From Anaerolineales bacterium (GTDB lineage Bacteria; Chloroflexota; Anaerolineae; Aggregatilineales; UBA2796): a stretch of DNA of 64,000 nucleotides. The stretch lies in assembly GCA_015075625.1 (NCBI GenBank), contig JABTTZ010000003.1, positions 1-64,000 of the forward strand, written 5' to 3'. Below the pieces are notes generated by a model. It was not told where the DNA came from. It did not search any database and worked only from the letters and a program-made list of their open reading frames with translations. Both the position numbers and the translations under genes were made by a program. This document shows positions 50,982 to 60,119 of the stretch, piece by piece (position 1 is the stretch's first letter; each line of letters begins with the position of its first letter).

Positions 50982-53270
50982 ATGACCGTGAAACCCGCCA
51001 CCACCGGAGGGCGCCCCAGCCCATACAAAACTGCTATCCTCACGGATCGGCGGACAGCGCTGCGTCTGTTTGTCGTCATCGGAGCGATTGTGATCCTGAT
51101 GGGCTTGATCGGGGTGATCACCATCGCTCCGGCACAAACGATCACCCAGACCATCCAAAGTCAATATTCCGAACAGCAGCGCCTTTTGGCAGGCTCACTC
51201 GCCCGGAGTTTGGAAAATTACTTCAACGGCTTGGCGAACGAACTGATCAACCTTTCGACGCGCCCGGCAGTGCAATCCATGACAGGGTTGCGAGCAGAGG
51301 CGCAGCGTATTGTGAACGAGGTGGGCGAGCGCAACAAAGGGGCGCTCAAAGCAATCGTCCGCATGGACTCCAATGGTGTTCCGCGTTACGCCTACCCCGA
51401 AGCGTACAGCCTTTTGGTGGAAGCAGATCGCCCCCTGCCCTGGACAATCACCCCCGCCGACGCCGAAAAATTCATTGAGGGGCGGGGCGTGCAGTTCGCC
51501 CGCCGTTCGATTGGCATTGACGGGGCAACCTATCTATTGGTCATGCCCATTGTGGCGGGCTTGAATCGCACCGAACTGATCGCTTTTGAGCTTGATCTTG
51601 ATACTTACCTGAACACGAACATTGGATCGGCAGACATTGGGACATCGGGGCAGATTTGGATTTTTGACCGCTTTGGGGCGCTCATCTACGACTTCCGCGA
51701 TCTGCCCGCCTTCACGGGTGGGACAGCGCAGTTCCTCAGCGTGACGGATGCCACGTTGATCCGCGAATTTCCGACGGAAGATCGGCTCTCCATCATTGTT
51801 CCCGTGTATACCGCCTTCACTGAAGATCGCAGCGGTGTTGCCTCGCTTGTCCTCATCCTCAGCCGGACGTTGACCGAAGCTAACCTTGTCGTTCAAGACT
51901 CGTTGAACTCGTTGTTCTTGTTCAGCCTCGGCGTGATTACCTTTGTCGTTTTGTTCGGCGTCCTTGTGGGGATATACCTCCTGCGTGAATCTGCCCGCCG
52001 CCGCCGAGAGGAAGCCCGCCGTTCGACGGCAAACACATTGCTTGACCTCTCCCGTTCGATGAATTCGAGTCTTGAATTGAACACCGTTTTGGGTCATATT
52101 TTGGAAAACCTTGAAACGGTTTTACCCCACGACAACGCCTCCATTCTGCTTTTGAATGAAAACAAAGAGAGCGTCCAGATCGTCGCTGAAACGGGTGTCG
52201 ATATGATCGATAACCAGCGCCAAAACCTCACGCTGAAGGAAATTGGGGCGGGGAAACTCGTCCTCGATTCCTCGCAGCCAGTGATTATCAACGATACGCT
52301 CCATGATTCCCGCTGGACACCGCTGCCAGGCAGCCCAATCAAGGCATGGCTCGGCGTGCCGTTAAAAGTCCGCGATGAGATGGTGGGTGTCCTGAACATC
52401 AACAGCCAAGAGATAGATCGGTTCACCCGTGATGATCAGGGCGTTGCCCAAGCCTTTGCCGACCAAGCCGGGGTTGCCATTCAGAACGCCCGCGCTCATG
52501 AACTTCAATTGCGGGCATACCAGCAAGAATTAGAAACCGCCCGCGCCATTCAAAATAGCTTGTTGCCACAAGATCGCCCCCCGATTGACGATATCCAATG
52601 GGCGGTGCGTTCGATTCCGGCGCGGCAGGTGAGCGGTGACTACTACCAGTATTTCATCCTCCCCGATGGGCGCTTCTCATTGGCGGTGGGCGATGTCAGT
52701 GGGAAAGGCATTCCGGCGGCGCTGCTCATGGCGGTCATTATGACAACGCTGCGCGATGAAATTTTGCGAAATTCCTCCCCTGCCGACCTGATGAGCGAGT
52801 TAAACACCCGCCTTCTGCCCCGTTTTAAGCAAAACAGGATGAACAGTGCCCTGATCCTGTCCATCTATGATCCCTACACCCAACTCATTGAGATCGCCAG
52901 CGGCGGGATGCTCTCCCCCTATGTGCGGAGTGCGGGCAGTTGGGCAGAGATCGAAGTGAGCGGCTACCCCTTAGGGGCAGCATCGACGGCATCGTATAGT
53001 CCAAAGGTGGTCAAACTTTCCCCCGGCGCGATGATTATCTACCTGACCGACGGCGTGATCGAAGCGCAAAACCGCCAGCGCCAAATCTTTGGCTACGATA
53101 AATTCGAGCGGTTGTTGAACGATTTGCCCCTTTCAGCAACGGCGGATGATGTGGCGGACGCCATACTCAAAGCAGTGCGCGAACACCTTGACGGGCTGGA
53201 CGCGCAAGACGACATAACAATTGTGATTATGAAGGCACTCGAAATTCAAGGGGAGAAAGTCTTGCCATGA
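50982..53270 (+). CDS. PP2C-type phosphatase with Cache-like sensor and GAF domain (RsbU/SpoIIE-like)
   Basis: 762 residues from ATG 50982. Membrane helix ~27-50, an extracytoplasmic Cache-like sensor (~60-330), second helix (SLNSLFLFSLGVITFVVLFG, ~335-360), then a GAF domain (~400-550: NTVLGHILENLETVLPHDNA, LGVPLKVRDEMVGVLNI) and a C-terminal PP2C/SpoIIE phosphatase (~560-760: QVSGDYYQYFILPDG, GDVSGKGIPAALLMA, YLTDGVIEAQ, DDITIVIMK). Key metal Asp residues are all present. It would dephosphorylate a STAS antagonist in response to an external signal. Its TGA overlaps the next gene's ATG (ATGA). A longer start at 50862 is possible. Confidence 0.9.
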   Translation: MTVKPATTGGRPSPYKTAILTDRRTALRLFVVIGAIVILMGLIGVITIAPAQTITQTIQSQYSEQQRLLAGSLARSLENYFNGLANELINLSTRPAVQSMTGLRAEAQRIVNEVGERNKGALKAIVRMDSNGVPRYAYPEAYSLLVEADRPLPWTITPADAEKFIEGRGVQFARRSIGIDGATYLLVMPIVAGLNRTELIAFELDLDTYLNTNIGSADIGTSGQIWIFDRFGALIYDFRDLPAFTGGTAQFLSVTDATLIREFPTEDRLSIIVPVYTAFTEDRSGVASLVLILSRTLTEANLVVQDSLNSLFLFSLGVITFVVLFGVLVGIYLLRESARRRREEARRSTANTLLDLSRSMNSSLELNTVLGHILENLETVLPHDNASILLLNENKESVQIVAETGVDMIDNQRQNLTLKEIGAGKLVLDSSQPVIINDTLHDSRWTPLPGSPIKAWLGVPLKVRDEMVGVLNINSQEIDRFTRDDQGVAQAFADQAGVAIQNARAHELQLRAYQQELETARAIQNSLLPQDRPPIDDIQWAVRSIPARQVSGDYYQYFILPDGRFSLAVGDVSGKGIPAALLMAVIMTTLRDEILRNSSPADLMSELNTRLLPRFKQNRMNSALILSIYDPYTQLIEIASGGMLSPYVRSAGSWAEIEVSGYPLGAASTASYSPKVVKLSPGAMIIYLTDGVIEAQNRQRQIFGYDKFERLLNDLPLSATADDVADAILKAVREHLDGLDAQDDITIVIMKALEIQGEKVLP

Positions 53271-54418
53271 CACGCCATACACACTCTAAACCGATTCGGA
53301 CGCTGGCTGTTATTTTGGTAACAGTCTGCGCCGTTATGTTGAGCGCTTGCCAGCCCTCCGCCCAACCAACGGCACAGCCGACAGTCACCCCCCGCAGTGA
53401 TTACAAACTTGGCTTGGTAACAAACGAAGGGGGGACGATCAATGATGGGACGTTCAACGAACTCGCGCATAAGGGTGCCGCACTGGTCAGCCGCGATTTC
53501 GGGATTGATTTTGCTTACCGCCAAAGCCAAGAGGCGAAAGATTATGCCACCTTCATTGAGGCAATGATTGCCGAAGGGCGTAATATCATCATCACCGTTG
53601 GCTACCAAATGACAGAGGCGACTCTTGCTGCTGCCGAGGCAAACCCGAAGGTCTTTTTCATTGGGGTTGATTACACCACCGACAAAGACCTAAAAAACTT
53701 CATTGGGCTGCAATTTCGCGAAGATCAGGGTGGCTTTCTTGCCGGCGCGCTGGCGGGCATGATGACAACATCGAACGTGGTAGGCGTTGTTGGCGGGATT
53801 CAGATTCCGCCGGTAGAACGCTTTGTAAACGGCTTTACGAATGGCGCGAAATACGTCAACCCAGCGGTAAAAGTGCTTTCCGTCTACACGACCAGTTTTG
53901 CTGACGTGAAACAAGGGCAAGATGAGGCGGATAAGATGACGAAAGAGGGCGCGGACGTTCTCTTTGGGGCGGGCGGGCTGACGGGTTCGACGGCGATTGT
54001 GCGGGCAGCGGCAAGCGGCGCCTATGTGATCGGCGTTGATCAGGATGAATATCGCACCACCTTTGGCGGCGGGAAACTCTCTAACGCCGATAAAATCCTG
54101 ACCAGTGCCTCAAAGGGTGTTGATACGGGCGTTTACGCAGCGGTGGAGAGCATCCTCAAAGGGACGATGACGCCCGGGACGGTACTGCTTTCGGCGGCAA
54201 ACTGCGGGATCACCTACGCGCCCTTCCATAACACCGAGGCAGCCGTTCCCGCAGAGGTAAAAACCCGTTTGGAGAACATTTGGCGGGCATTAGCCGGAGG
54301 GACATTGGAAACAGGGGCGAATGACGCCGCGGCAAAAGCGCCGGAACCGTTGGCGGCGGGTGCTCAACCAGAGGTGAAAGCCGACGCCCCTGCTATGTCA
54401 AGCTGTGTGAAGAACTGA
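53267..54418 (+). CDS. BMP-family (PnrA-like) substrate-binding lipoprotein
   Basis: 383 residues. A lipobox (VMLSACQPS, Cys at ~26) shows that it is a lipoprotein. The Bmp/PnrA fold is indicated by LGLVTNEGGTINDGTFNELA, IITVGYQMTEATLAAA, GLQFREDQGGFLAGALAG and VGVDQDEYRTTFG. Members bind purine nucleosides or similar for ABC import. No permease or ATPase is nearby; the gene overlaps the phosphatase gene by 4 bp and precedes the anti-sigma kinase, so it may supply the ligand signal to the phosphatase's sensor (inference). Confidence 0.88.
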   Translation: MTRHTHSKPIRTLAVILVTVCAVMLSACQPSAQPTAQPTVTPRSDYKLGLVTNEGGTINDGTFNELAHKGAALVSRDFGIDFAYRQSQEAKDYATFIEAMIAEGRNIIITVGYQMTEATLAAAEANPKVFFIGVDYTTDKDLKNFIGLQFREDQGGFLAGALAGMMTTSNVVGVVGGIQIPPVERFVNGFTNGAKYVNPAVKVLSVYTTSFADVKQGQDEADKMTKEGADVLFGAGGLTGSTAIVRAAASGAYVIGVDQDEYRTTFGGGKLSNADKILTSASKGVDTGVYAAVESILKGTMTPGTVLLSAANCGITYAPFHNTEAAVPAEVKTRLENIWRALAGGTLETGANDAAAKAPEPLAAGAQPEVKADAPAMSSCVKN

Positions 54419-54561
54419 TAGGCGTCTTTTCCCTGACCAATGCATGTTGGGAAAACCCCTTATAAGATGGGGGATTGATATTAGAACACGTCTGCAATGT
54501 TCAGAAAATGTGTCTGATGATATAGTGTGCATAGGAATGCCACAGAGGAGTGGGCGGCGTT

Positions 54562-55047
54562 ATGGGACAATCGATCTATGAACCCGTGAATGGCAAAGTG
54601 GAGATTTTCCTGCCAAGTACGCTTGGCTATGAAAAAGTGGCGCGAAACGCCGCCGCCGCTGTTGCCGAGGAAATGGGCTTTAGTGAAGACCGCATCGAAG
54701 ACCTTAAAACGGCTGTCGCTGAGGTGTGCATGAATGCCATTGAACATGGCAATAAAGAGGACAAAACAACCTCTGTCACCGTCCTTTTGGAGGCGGGTCC
54801 AAACCAACTTGAGGTTAGCGTCAAAGATGAAGGGCTAACACCCATGCCCGCCGAGTTCCCCAAACCCGGGCGTCCAGGTGAAGACAATCGCGGGTGGGGG
54901 ATGTTCTTCATTCAGCAATTGATGGATAAGGTTGAAGTGTCGCGCTTGCCGGTAGGCGGCAATCAAGTACGAATGGTCATTTACCTTGAGCCTGAGGGTG
55001 GCGAGGGCGGTGAAGGCGACGGCAAAAGCGACACAAAGAAGGAGTAG
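54562..55047 (+). CDS. Anti-sigma regulatory kinase (RsbW/SpoIIAB-like)
   Basis: 161 residues from ATG 54562; AGGAG lies ~11 nt upstream. GHKL ATPase with N-box AVAEVCMNAIEHGN, G1-like KDEGLTP and G2-like NRGWGMFFIQQLMD. It should phosphorylate the STAS protein next door and bind a sigma factor. Acidic Gly/Glu tail. Middle gene of the partner-switching set. Confidence 0.9.
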   Translation: MGQSIYEPVNGKVEIFLPSTLGYEKVARNAAAAVAEEMGFSEDRIEDLKTAVAEVCMNAIEHGNKEDKTTSVTVLLEAGPNQLEVSVKDEGLTPMPAEFPKPGRPGEDNRGWGMFFIQQLMDKVEVSRLPVGGNQVRMVIYLEPEGGEGGEGDGKSDTKKE

Positions 55048-55052
55048 CGCGA

Positions 55053-55421
55053 ATGACTGGAGAAGTTGGGCTACGTCACGAAGAAAATACGGGCTTTATG
55101 GATTTTCCGCGGGATGTCACTGCGCAAACCCGTGAAGCCGCCTACGAAACCTACAACAAGCTCGCTTTTGCTAAAGTAAAGGCGCTTGGGCTGAACTTCG
55201 CCGGGACAGATTACCTTAACAGCGCGGGGATCGGCTTGATCATCAGTTTGGTGGAGGATGCCGTTGAAGCCGGGCGGGTGGTCTATGCCTATGGACTGAA
55301 CTCGCACAACCGGAAATTATTCCGTATGGTTGGATTGACAGAGCGCCTGATTCTTGTCGCGGATGAAAACGAAGCCCGCGAAAAAGCAAAGGAGCGCACT
55401 GCCGGGCAAACCTCACCATAG
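55053..55421 (+). CDS. STAS-domain anti-anti-sigma factor
   Basis: 122 residues. STAS fold with the phosphorylatable Ser in LNFAGTDYLNSAGIGLIISL and VYAYGLNSHNRKLFRMVGL. It is the target of the adjacent kinase and the PP2C phosphatase, 5 bp after the kinase stop. Confidence 0.9.
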   Translation: MTGEVGLRHEENTGFMDFPRDVTAQTREAAYETYNKLAFAKVKALGLNFAGTDYLNSAGIGLIISLVEDAVEAGRVVYAYGLNSHNRKLFRMVGLTERLILVADENEAREKAKERTAGQTSP

Positions 55422-55464
55422 CGCTTACCACAGCCGTTCGAGGACACGAGGCACAAGAGAACTC

Positions 55465-55848
55465 ATGGCTCATATCTTGATTATTGAAGACACGGAAGAA
55501 CTCCGCGAGATGATGACGACGCTTGTCCAACGGATGGGGCATGAGGTAAGTGTCGCCCAGGATGGGTTGGAAGGGGTCCGAGCGGCAAAGACAAGCCGTC
55601 CCGATTTGATCATCCTTGACCTGATGATGCCCGTTGCCTCTGGTGATTTAACGCTTGGCTACCTTCGCAGCACCGACACCTTTAAACATGTTCCGGTGAT
55701 CGTTGTCTCTGCCCACCCTAGCGCAAAGGCAATTGCCGACAAATTGCAAGCCCATTGCATCGAGAAGCCCTTCGGTTTTCCCGAGCTAAAAGCGCTGATT
55801 GATCGTTTACTATCCGAATCGGAAGAAATGAAGCCAAAAGACCAATGA
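55465..55848 (+). CDS. Single-domain response regulator
   Basis: 127 residues from ATG 55465. CheY-like: ILIIEDTEELREMM with the acidic pocket, phosphorylated Asp in PDLIILDLMMP (~54) and Lys in IEKPFGFPEL. No output domain. It closes the signalling set and overlaps the peptidase gene by 4 bp. No histidine kinase is in the window. Confidence 0.92.
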   Translation: MAHILIIEDTEELREMMTTLVQRMGHEVSVAQDGLEGVRAAKTSRPDLIILDLMMPVASGDLTLGYLRSTDTFKHVPVIVVSAHPSAKAIADKLQAHCIEKPFGFPELKALIDRLLSESEEMKPKDQ

Positions 55849-57635
55849 CAGCACCTACCAATGAATTAATCACCGGCGCAGAGAATGTCCTTTGGGACTT
55901 AAGCGACCTCTACGCCGGCATTGAGGACCCGCTCATCAGCCGTGACCTTGAGAGCGCCGAAAAAGACGCCGAGGCGTTTGCCGCTCAATACCGAGGGAAA
56001 ATTGCCTCGCTTTCAGCCGCAGAGCTTGCCGAGGCAATGGCAGCATTGGCGAAAATTGAAGAACGCAGTGATCGGGTTGGGTCGTTTGCCCAATTGATCT
56101 GGTCAACGGATGTCAGCAATGCCACTTACGGGGCGCTTGTCCAACGCAGCCGCGAGGCGGAGTCGCGCATTTCGCAAATCCTGCTCTTTTTCAGTTTGGA
56201 ATGGAAGGCAATCCCCGACGAAACGCGGGTTGACCTGAATGATCCCCGTCTTGCTCTGTACCACCACGCCCTTGCCAAACTGCTTGTTTACCGCCCCCAT
56301 ACCCTGAGTGAGCCGGAAGAAAAAATCCTCACTGAAAAAGCCGTTACCGGACGCGATGCGTGGGTGCGCTTTTTTGGTGAGACGGTTGACCCTGTGGAAT
56401 ACAATTTTGAGGGGCAGAACGTTCCGCAGTCGGTGGTGCTGCGGGGGCTGTACAACCCAGAGCGGGCATATCGCCAGCGGGCAGCCGATTCCGTGACGGC
56501 GGGCTTAAAGACAATCCTTCGTCCGGTCACCTACATCATGAACACGCTGCTCCAAGAGAAATCGTCCACAGACCGCCTGCGCAGTTTCCCCACATGGATC
56601 AGCAGCCGCAACCTGAGCAACGAAGCGCCGGATGGGGCGGTAGAGGCGCTGATCAGCGCGGTGACTTCGCGCTATGACATCGTGGCGCGGTATTACACTC
56701 TGAAGAAAAAGCTGCTTGGCTACGACGAATTGTTTGATTATGATCGCTACGCGCCGCTGCCCGGATCGGGATCGACCTACACCTGGGAGGGAGCGCGGGA
56801 ACTGATTCTGAATGCTTTTGGGACGTTTCACCCCCAAATGGCAACCATCGCCAGCGAATTCTTTGACCATCGCTGGATTCATGCGCCAATCAAGCCGGGC
56901 AAGCGCGGTGGGGCGTATGCCGCGCCGACCATTGCCAGCCATCACCCCTACATTTTCGTCAATTTCGCTGGCATGAGCCGTGATGTGGCGACCCTAGCGC
57001 ACGAGTTGGGGCATGGCATTCATATGTACCTCTCGCGTCCACGCGGTCACTTTGGGGCGCATACTCCGCTGACGACGGCGGAAATGGCGTCTGTTTTTGC
57101 CGAGATGGTGGTCTTTAGCGATCTGCTCCAACGGGAGACAGACCCCCGCGCCCGCTTGGGAATGCTTGCCGGAAAAATCGAAGATTCCTTTGCCACTGTC
57201 TTTCGGCAAATCGCCATGAACCGCTTTGAAGACCGCATCCATACCGAACGACGGACAAAAGGCGAACTGACGACGGCACAAATCAGCGCCGCATGGATGG
57301 ACACCCAGAAGGCGATGTTTCAGGGCAGTGTGACGCTTCGCGAGGATTACAGCGCATGGTGGGCATATGTTGGGCATTTCATCCACACACCCGGATATGT
57401 CTATGCCTATGCCTTTGGGGAACTGCTCGTCTTGGCGCTGTTCAATAAGTACAAGTCTGAGGGGAGCAGCTTTGCCCCGAAATACCTTGAAGTTTTGGCG
57501 GCGGGCGGGTCGGATGCGCCAGAGCGCATTTTGGCGAAGGTCGGCGTTGATCTGAACGATCCGGCATTTTGGGCAGAGGGCGTCAAGGCGCTCGATGATC
57601 TGGTGAGCGAGGCGGAACGTCTGGCGAACGCCTAA
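55845..57635 (+). CDS. pepF: Oligoendopeptidase F-like M3 peptidase
   Basis: 596 residues, close to PepF length. The zinc site HELGHGIHMYLSR (HExxH-like HELGH) and a downstream Glu in TTAEMASVFAEMVVF are intact; YSAWWAYVGHFIHTPGYVYAYAFG is the substrate region. It cleaves oligopeptides in the cytoplasm. Its start overlaps the response-regulator stop, so it lies at the end of the signalling operon. A terminator follows. Confidence 0.95.
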   Translation: MTAPTNELITGAENVLWDLSDLYAGIEDPLISRDLESAEKDAEAFAAQYRGKIASLSAAELAEAMAALAKIEERSDRVGSFAQLIWSTDVSNATYGALVQRSREAESRISQILLFFSLEWKAIPDETRVDLNDPRLALYHHALAKLLVYRPHTLSEPEEKILTEKAVTGRDAWVRFFGETVDPVEYNFEGQNVPQSVVLRGLYNPERAYRQRAADSVTAGLKTILRPVTYIMNTLLQEKSSTDRLRSFPTWISSRNLSNEAPDGAVEALISAVTSRYDIVARYYTLKKKLLGYDELFDYDRYAPLPGSGSTYTWEGARELILNAFGTFHPQMATIASEFFDHRWIHAPIKPGKRGGAYAAPTIASHHPYIFVNFAGMSRDVATLAHELGHGIHMYLSRPRGHFGAHTPLTTAEMASVFAEMVVFSDLLQRETDPRARLGMLAGKIEDSFATVFRQIAMNRFEDRIHTERRTKGELTTAQISAAWMDTQKAMFQGSVTLREDYSAWWAYVGHFIHTPGYVYAYAFGELLVLALFNKYKSEGSSFAPKYLEVLAAGGSDAPERILAKVGVDLNDPAFWAEGVKALDDLVSEAERLANA

Positions 57636-57665
57636 CTCAACAACCTCATTTGTTCTCCCCTCATG

Positions 57666-57699
57666 CTCCCTCGGTGACACCAGCCGAGGGAGTATTTTT
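57666..57699 (+). terminator. Rho-independent terminator after pepF
   Basis: Stem CTCCCTCGG/CCGAGGGAG (57666-57674 and 57684-57692), 9-nt loop, then TATTTTT. It lies 30 bp after the peptidase stop. Confidence 0.88.
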
Positions 57700-57743
57700 C
57701 CATCCAACAATCCGCCATGAAGCCCCTAACGCTCAGCTAGGTT

Positions 57744-57825
57744 GTGTTGACAATTCTCTTAGGCTGCCCTCTTTGCGGACACGCCTTTCAGCCCCGCCCC
57801 TTCACTGGTTTTACAGTGTCAACAC
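57744..57825. repeat. Short element with GTGTTGACA/TGTCAACAC ends
   Basis: 9-bp perfect inverted repeats, 82 bp overall, in the gap between pepF and the M23 gene. The same GTTGACA start opens the dispersed two-hairpin repeats at 23636, 26626 and 28728, so this copy may show both ends of that family, with its inner part reversed (ends in CACTGGTTTTACAG). Confidence 0.55.
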
Positions 57826-57837
57826 ACTCTCGGCGGT

Positions 57838-59466
57838 CTAAACGCGCACATTGTTTTCTACCCACCCCGCCTCGCGCCATTCGCCCGCCCCTTGCAGCAG
57901 CCACGCCATGACGGGCAGCCCCACTGCCGCGCAGCGCCGATAGACATTTGCCAACTTCGTCCCGTTGTTCACAATGCCATCGGCGGGACCGCCCTCCGTG
58001 ATAATGATTGAACGTCCTTGCGCCATCTGCCGCCAACGATCTGGCTTCAGGTCAATATCGTTGCCATCGCCCACGAAATAGGCGTGAACACCCACCCAGT
58101 CACTTGCGCCAATGGCTTCCACGCAGCCCGCCGCAAAGCGAAACTCATCCATCCGTAGGTTTTGCACATCGCCGCCAGGGGAGAGCGCCGGAAAGCCGAT
58201 TTTCACATTAGGGAGTTCGGCGCGGTATGCCTGAAGCACCTGCATATACCAACGGCTGAACGTCGTCCCATCTTGCCATGCCGTTTTCCAGCCCTCGCGG
58301 GTGACGTTCGGCTCGTTATGGACGGCAACAACCAACGGCGACCCGCCAAGCGCCGCCTGATATTCCTTCAAGATCGGCAAAGTCCGCGTCACAAAATCCT
58401 GCGGGTTGCCCGTCACCGCCCCGTGATGAGCCGCACGGATGATGAAATGCTTGATTCCGGCATCGCGGAAGCGGGGGATGGCGAACTGCGCTTGCCCCCC
58501 TTCATAGGCGGCGATCAAGACGGATTCCGGTTTGTTGTGGCGGATCAGATCGATCTCTTGATCGGTGGGCGACCACCCTCCCGCGCTGGCATGGACGCCA
58601 CGCGGGGCAACCGTCACGGTGAAGGCGGCAGCGGGCGGCGTGACCGGTGGGGTGACTGGCACTTGCGGCGGGGTGGGCTGCTGCGGCGGAAGCGGTGAAA
58701 TTACAATCGGACTCGGTGTCGTGTTGGAGGGCGCAGAGGGGAGTATCTCGGTGAATGCCTCAGCGATCCAACCGCCGCTGGTCAATTCCCGCCACATAAA
58801 GCCCTCGGCGTTCAGCCGTGCGCCCGCCCGCACCTCGATGATTGTGCGGAAGGGCAAACTGTGGAGGATTTTTCCGCCCAGGCTTGGGCGGGCGCGGACA
58901 TTCAAGCCAGAGGCACTGATGATCCGCAAAAATTCAGGCAAGATGCCTGTTCCAGCGGGCGTGCCGATGGGTGTCCCATCGGTGGGTTCAAAGGAAACCG
59001 TCTCGTTGAACCAATCCGTTGGGTTGATGTACTCCATCAGCAGGCGGGCTTTGTTCTTGTTGGGCCAATCAAGGGCATTGTTCGTCCGCATAACGTCGAA
59101 ATGGAGATGCGGTGCGGTGGAACGTCCCGTGTTGCCCAGCGTGCCGATCACATCCCCTGCCCGTACCTGCTGCCCCTTGCTGACGCGAATCTCAGCGAGA
59201 TGCCCATAGCGGCTGAATAAATTCGTCTTATGCTGAATCAAAATTAAGTTTCCAAAGCCGTTGTTGCCAGCAAACTCTGCCCATTTGACAACACCATCTT
59301 CAACGGCATGGATCGGTTCGCCACCCTGCCGCGATTTGGCAAGGTCATGTCCGGTATGCCATGCGCCAAACTGCTGGAAATAACTTTCATCGACATATTG
59401 GGTGGTGATAAACCACCCCGTGCCGGGGTAACCGGCTTTTCCGGTCACAGGGGAGACTTTTGCCAT
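57838..59466 (-). CDS. M23 peptidase-like protein with SH3b and TIM-barrel hydrolase-like domain
   Basis: 542 residues from ATG 59466 (GGAG ~11 nt upstream; start 59511 possible). The N-terminal M23 lysostaphin-like domain (~20-180) has WHTGHDLAKSRQGGEPIHAV and PHLHFDV (the HxxxD and HxH zinc motifs). A GlyPro-rich SH3b-like domain (SGLNVRARPSLGGKILHSLP, ~205-265), a long Pro-rich linker, and a C-terminal domain with VAVHNEPNVT (NEP acid) and ASDWVGVHAYFVGD that looks like a TIM-barrel glycosidase follow. No signal peptide is apparent, although its activity is expected outside the cell. Multidomain wall-acting enzyme or phage-lysin-like protein; the last role is inference. Confidence 0.82.
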   Translation of the reverse strand: MAKVSPVTGKAGYPGTGWFITTQYVDESYFQQFGAWHTGHDLAKSRQGGEPIHAVEDGVVKWAEFAGNNGFGNLILIQHKTNLFSRYGHLAEIRVSKGQQVRAGDVIGTLGNTGRSTAPHLHFDVMRTNNALDWPNKNKARLLMEYINPTDWFNETVSFEPTDGTPIGTPAGTGILPEFLRIISASGLNVRARPSLGGKILHSLPFRTIIEVRAGARLNAEGFMWRELTSGGWIAEAFTEILPSAPSNTTPSPIVISPLPPQQPTPPQVPVTPPVTPPAAAFTVTVAPRGVHASAGGWSPTDQEIDLIRHNKPESVLIAAYEGGQAQFAIPRFRDAGIKHFIIRAAHHGAVTGNPQDFVTRTLPILKEYQAALGGSPLVVAVHNEPNVTREGWKTAWQDGTTFSRWYMQVLQAYRAELPNVKIGFPALSPGGDVQNLRMDEFRFAAGCVEAIGASDWVGVHAYFVGDGNDIDLKPDRWRQMAQGRSIIITEGGPADGIVNNGTKLANVYRRCAAVGLPVMAWLLQGAGEWREAGWVENNVRV

Positions 59467-59649
59467 AGCCCACGCTCCATCTCTGAACACACGAGGAATC
59501 AAACCAAACACAAACTGCGTTCATCCTACACCCGTTTTCGATTCGATGCTGTGCGGTTGGGCTACGGGTTGCCTATGAGGGATAGAGTGCCTATGGGCAT
59601 AGGGCGGGCGACCACATCGACAGGTCGCCCCTATGAAGATAGAGAGGGG

Positions 59650-60003
59650 TTACTTGATGGCGATCAGTTCGACCTCAAAGATCAAGGTGGCGTTGGGGGG
59701 AATTACCCCGCCCGCACCCCGCGCCCCGTAGCCAAGCGCCGCCGGAATGGTCAGTTGGCGCTTTCCCCCCACTTTCATCGACATAACGCCTTCATCCCAT
59801 CCCTTGATCACCTGCCCAACGCCAATACGGAAGGAAAAAGGCTCCTTGCGATCTTTGGAGCTATCAAATTTGGTGCCGTTTTCCAGCGTTCCGGTGTAGT
59901 GAACAACGATGGTCTGCCCCGATTGCGGCATTGCCCCCGTCCCTTCAACGAGATCGACATAGCGCAAGCCAGAGACAGTCGTGATTGTTTTTTGCTCAGA
60001 CAA
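59650..60003 (-). CDS. FKBP-type peptidyl-prolyl isomerase
   Basis: 117 residues from TTG 60003, chosen for AAGGAG 9 nt upstream; longer starts lack family similarity. The FKBP fold is complete: [59 protein letters not shown]. It assists protein folding in the cytoplasm. The ribosome site lies in a perfect palindrome GGAGAATTCTCC (60005-60016) that could hide it. Confidence 0.9.
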   Translation of the reverse strand: MSEQKTITTVSGLRYVDLVEGTGAMPQSGQTIVVHYTGTLENGTKFDSSKDRKEPFSFRIGVGQVIKGWDEGVMSMKVGGKRQLTIPAALGYGARGAGGVIPPNATLIFEVELIAIK

Positions 60004-60119
60004 GGGAGAATTCTCCTTAGGATATTCACCGTGCGGGGTACTCACGACGGTGATCGGGTTAGCCCGAACAATTGTCGCCAACTTAGGGCGGCGGCGCAAT
60101 AGGGTTATATCACACCCCT

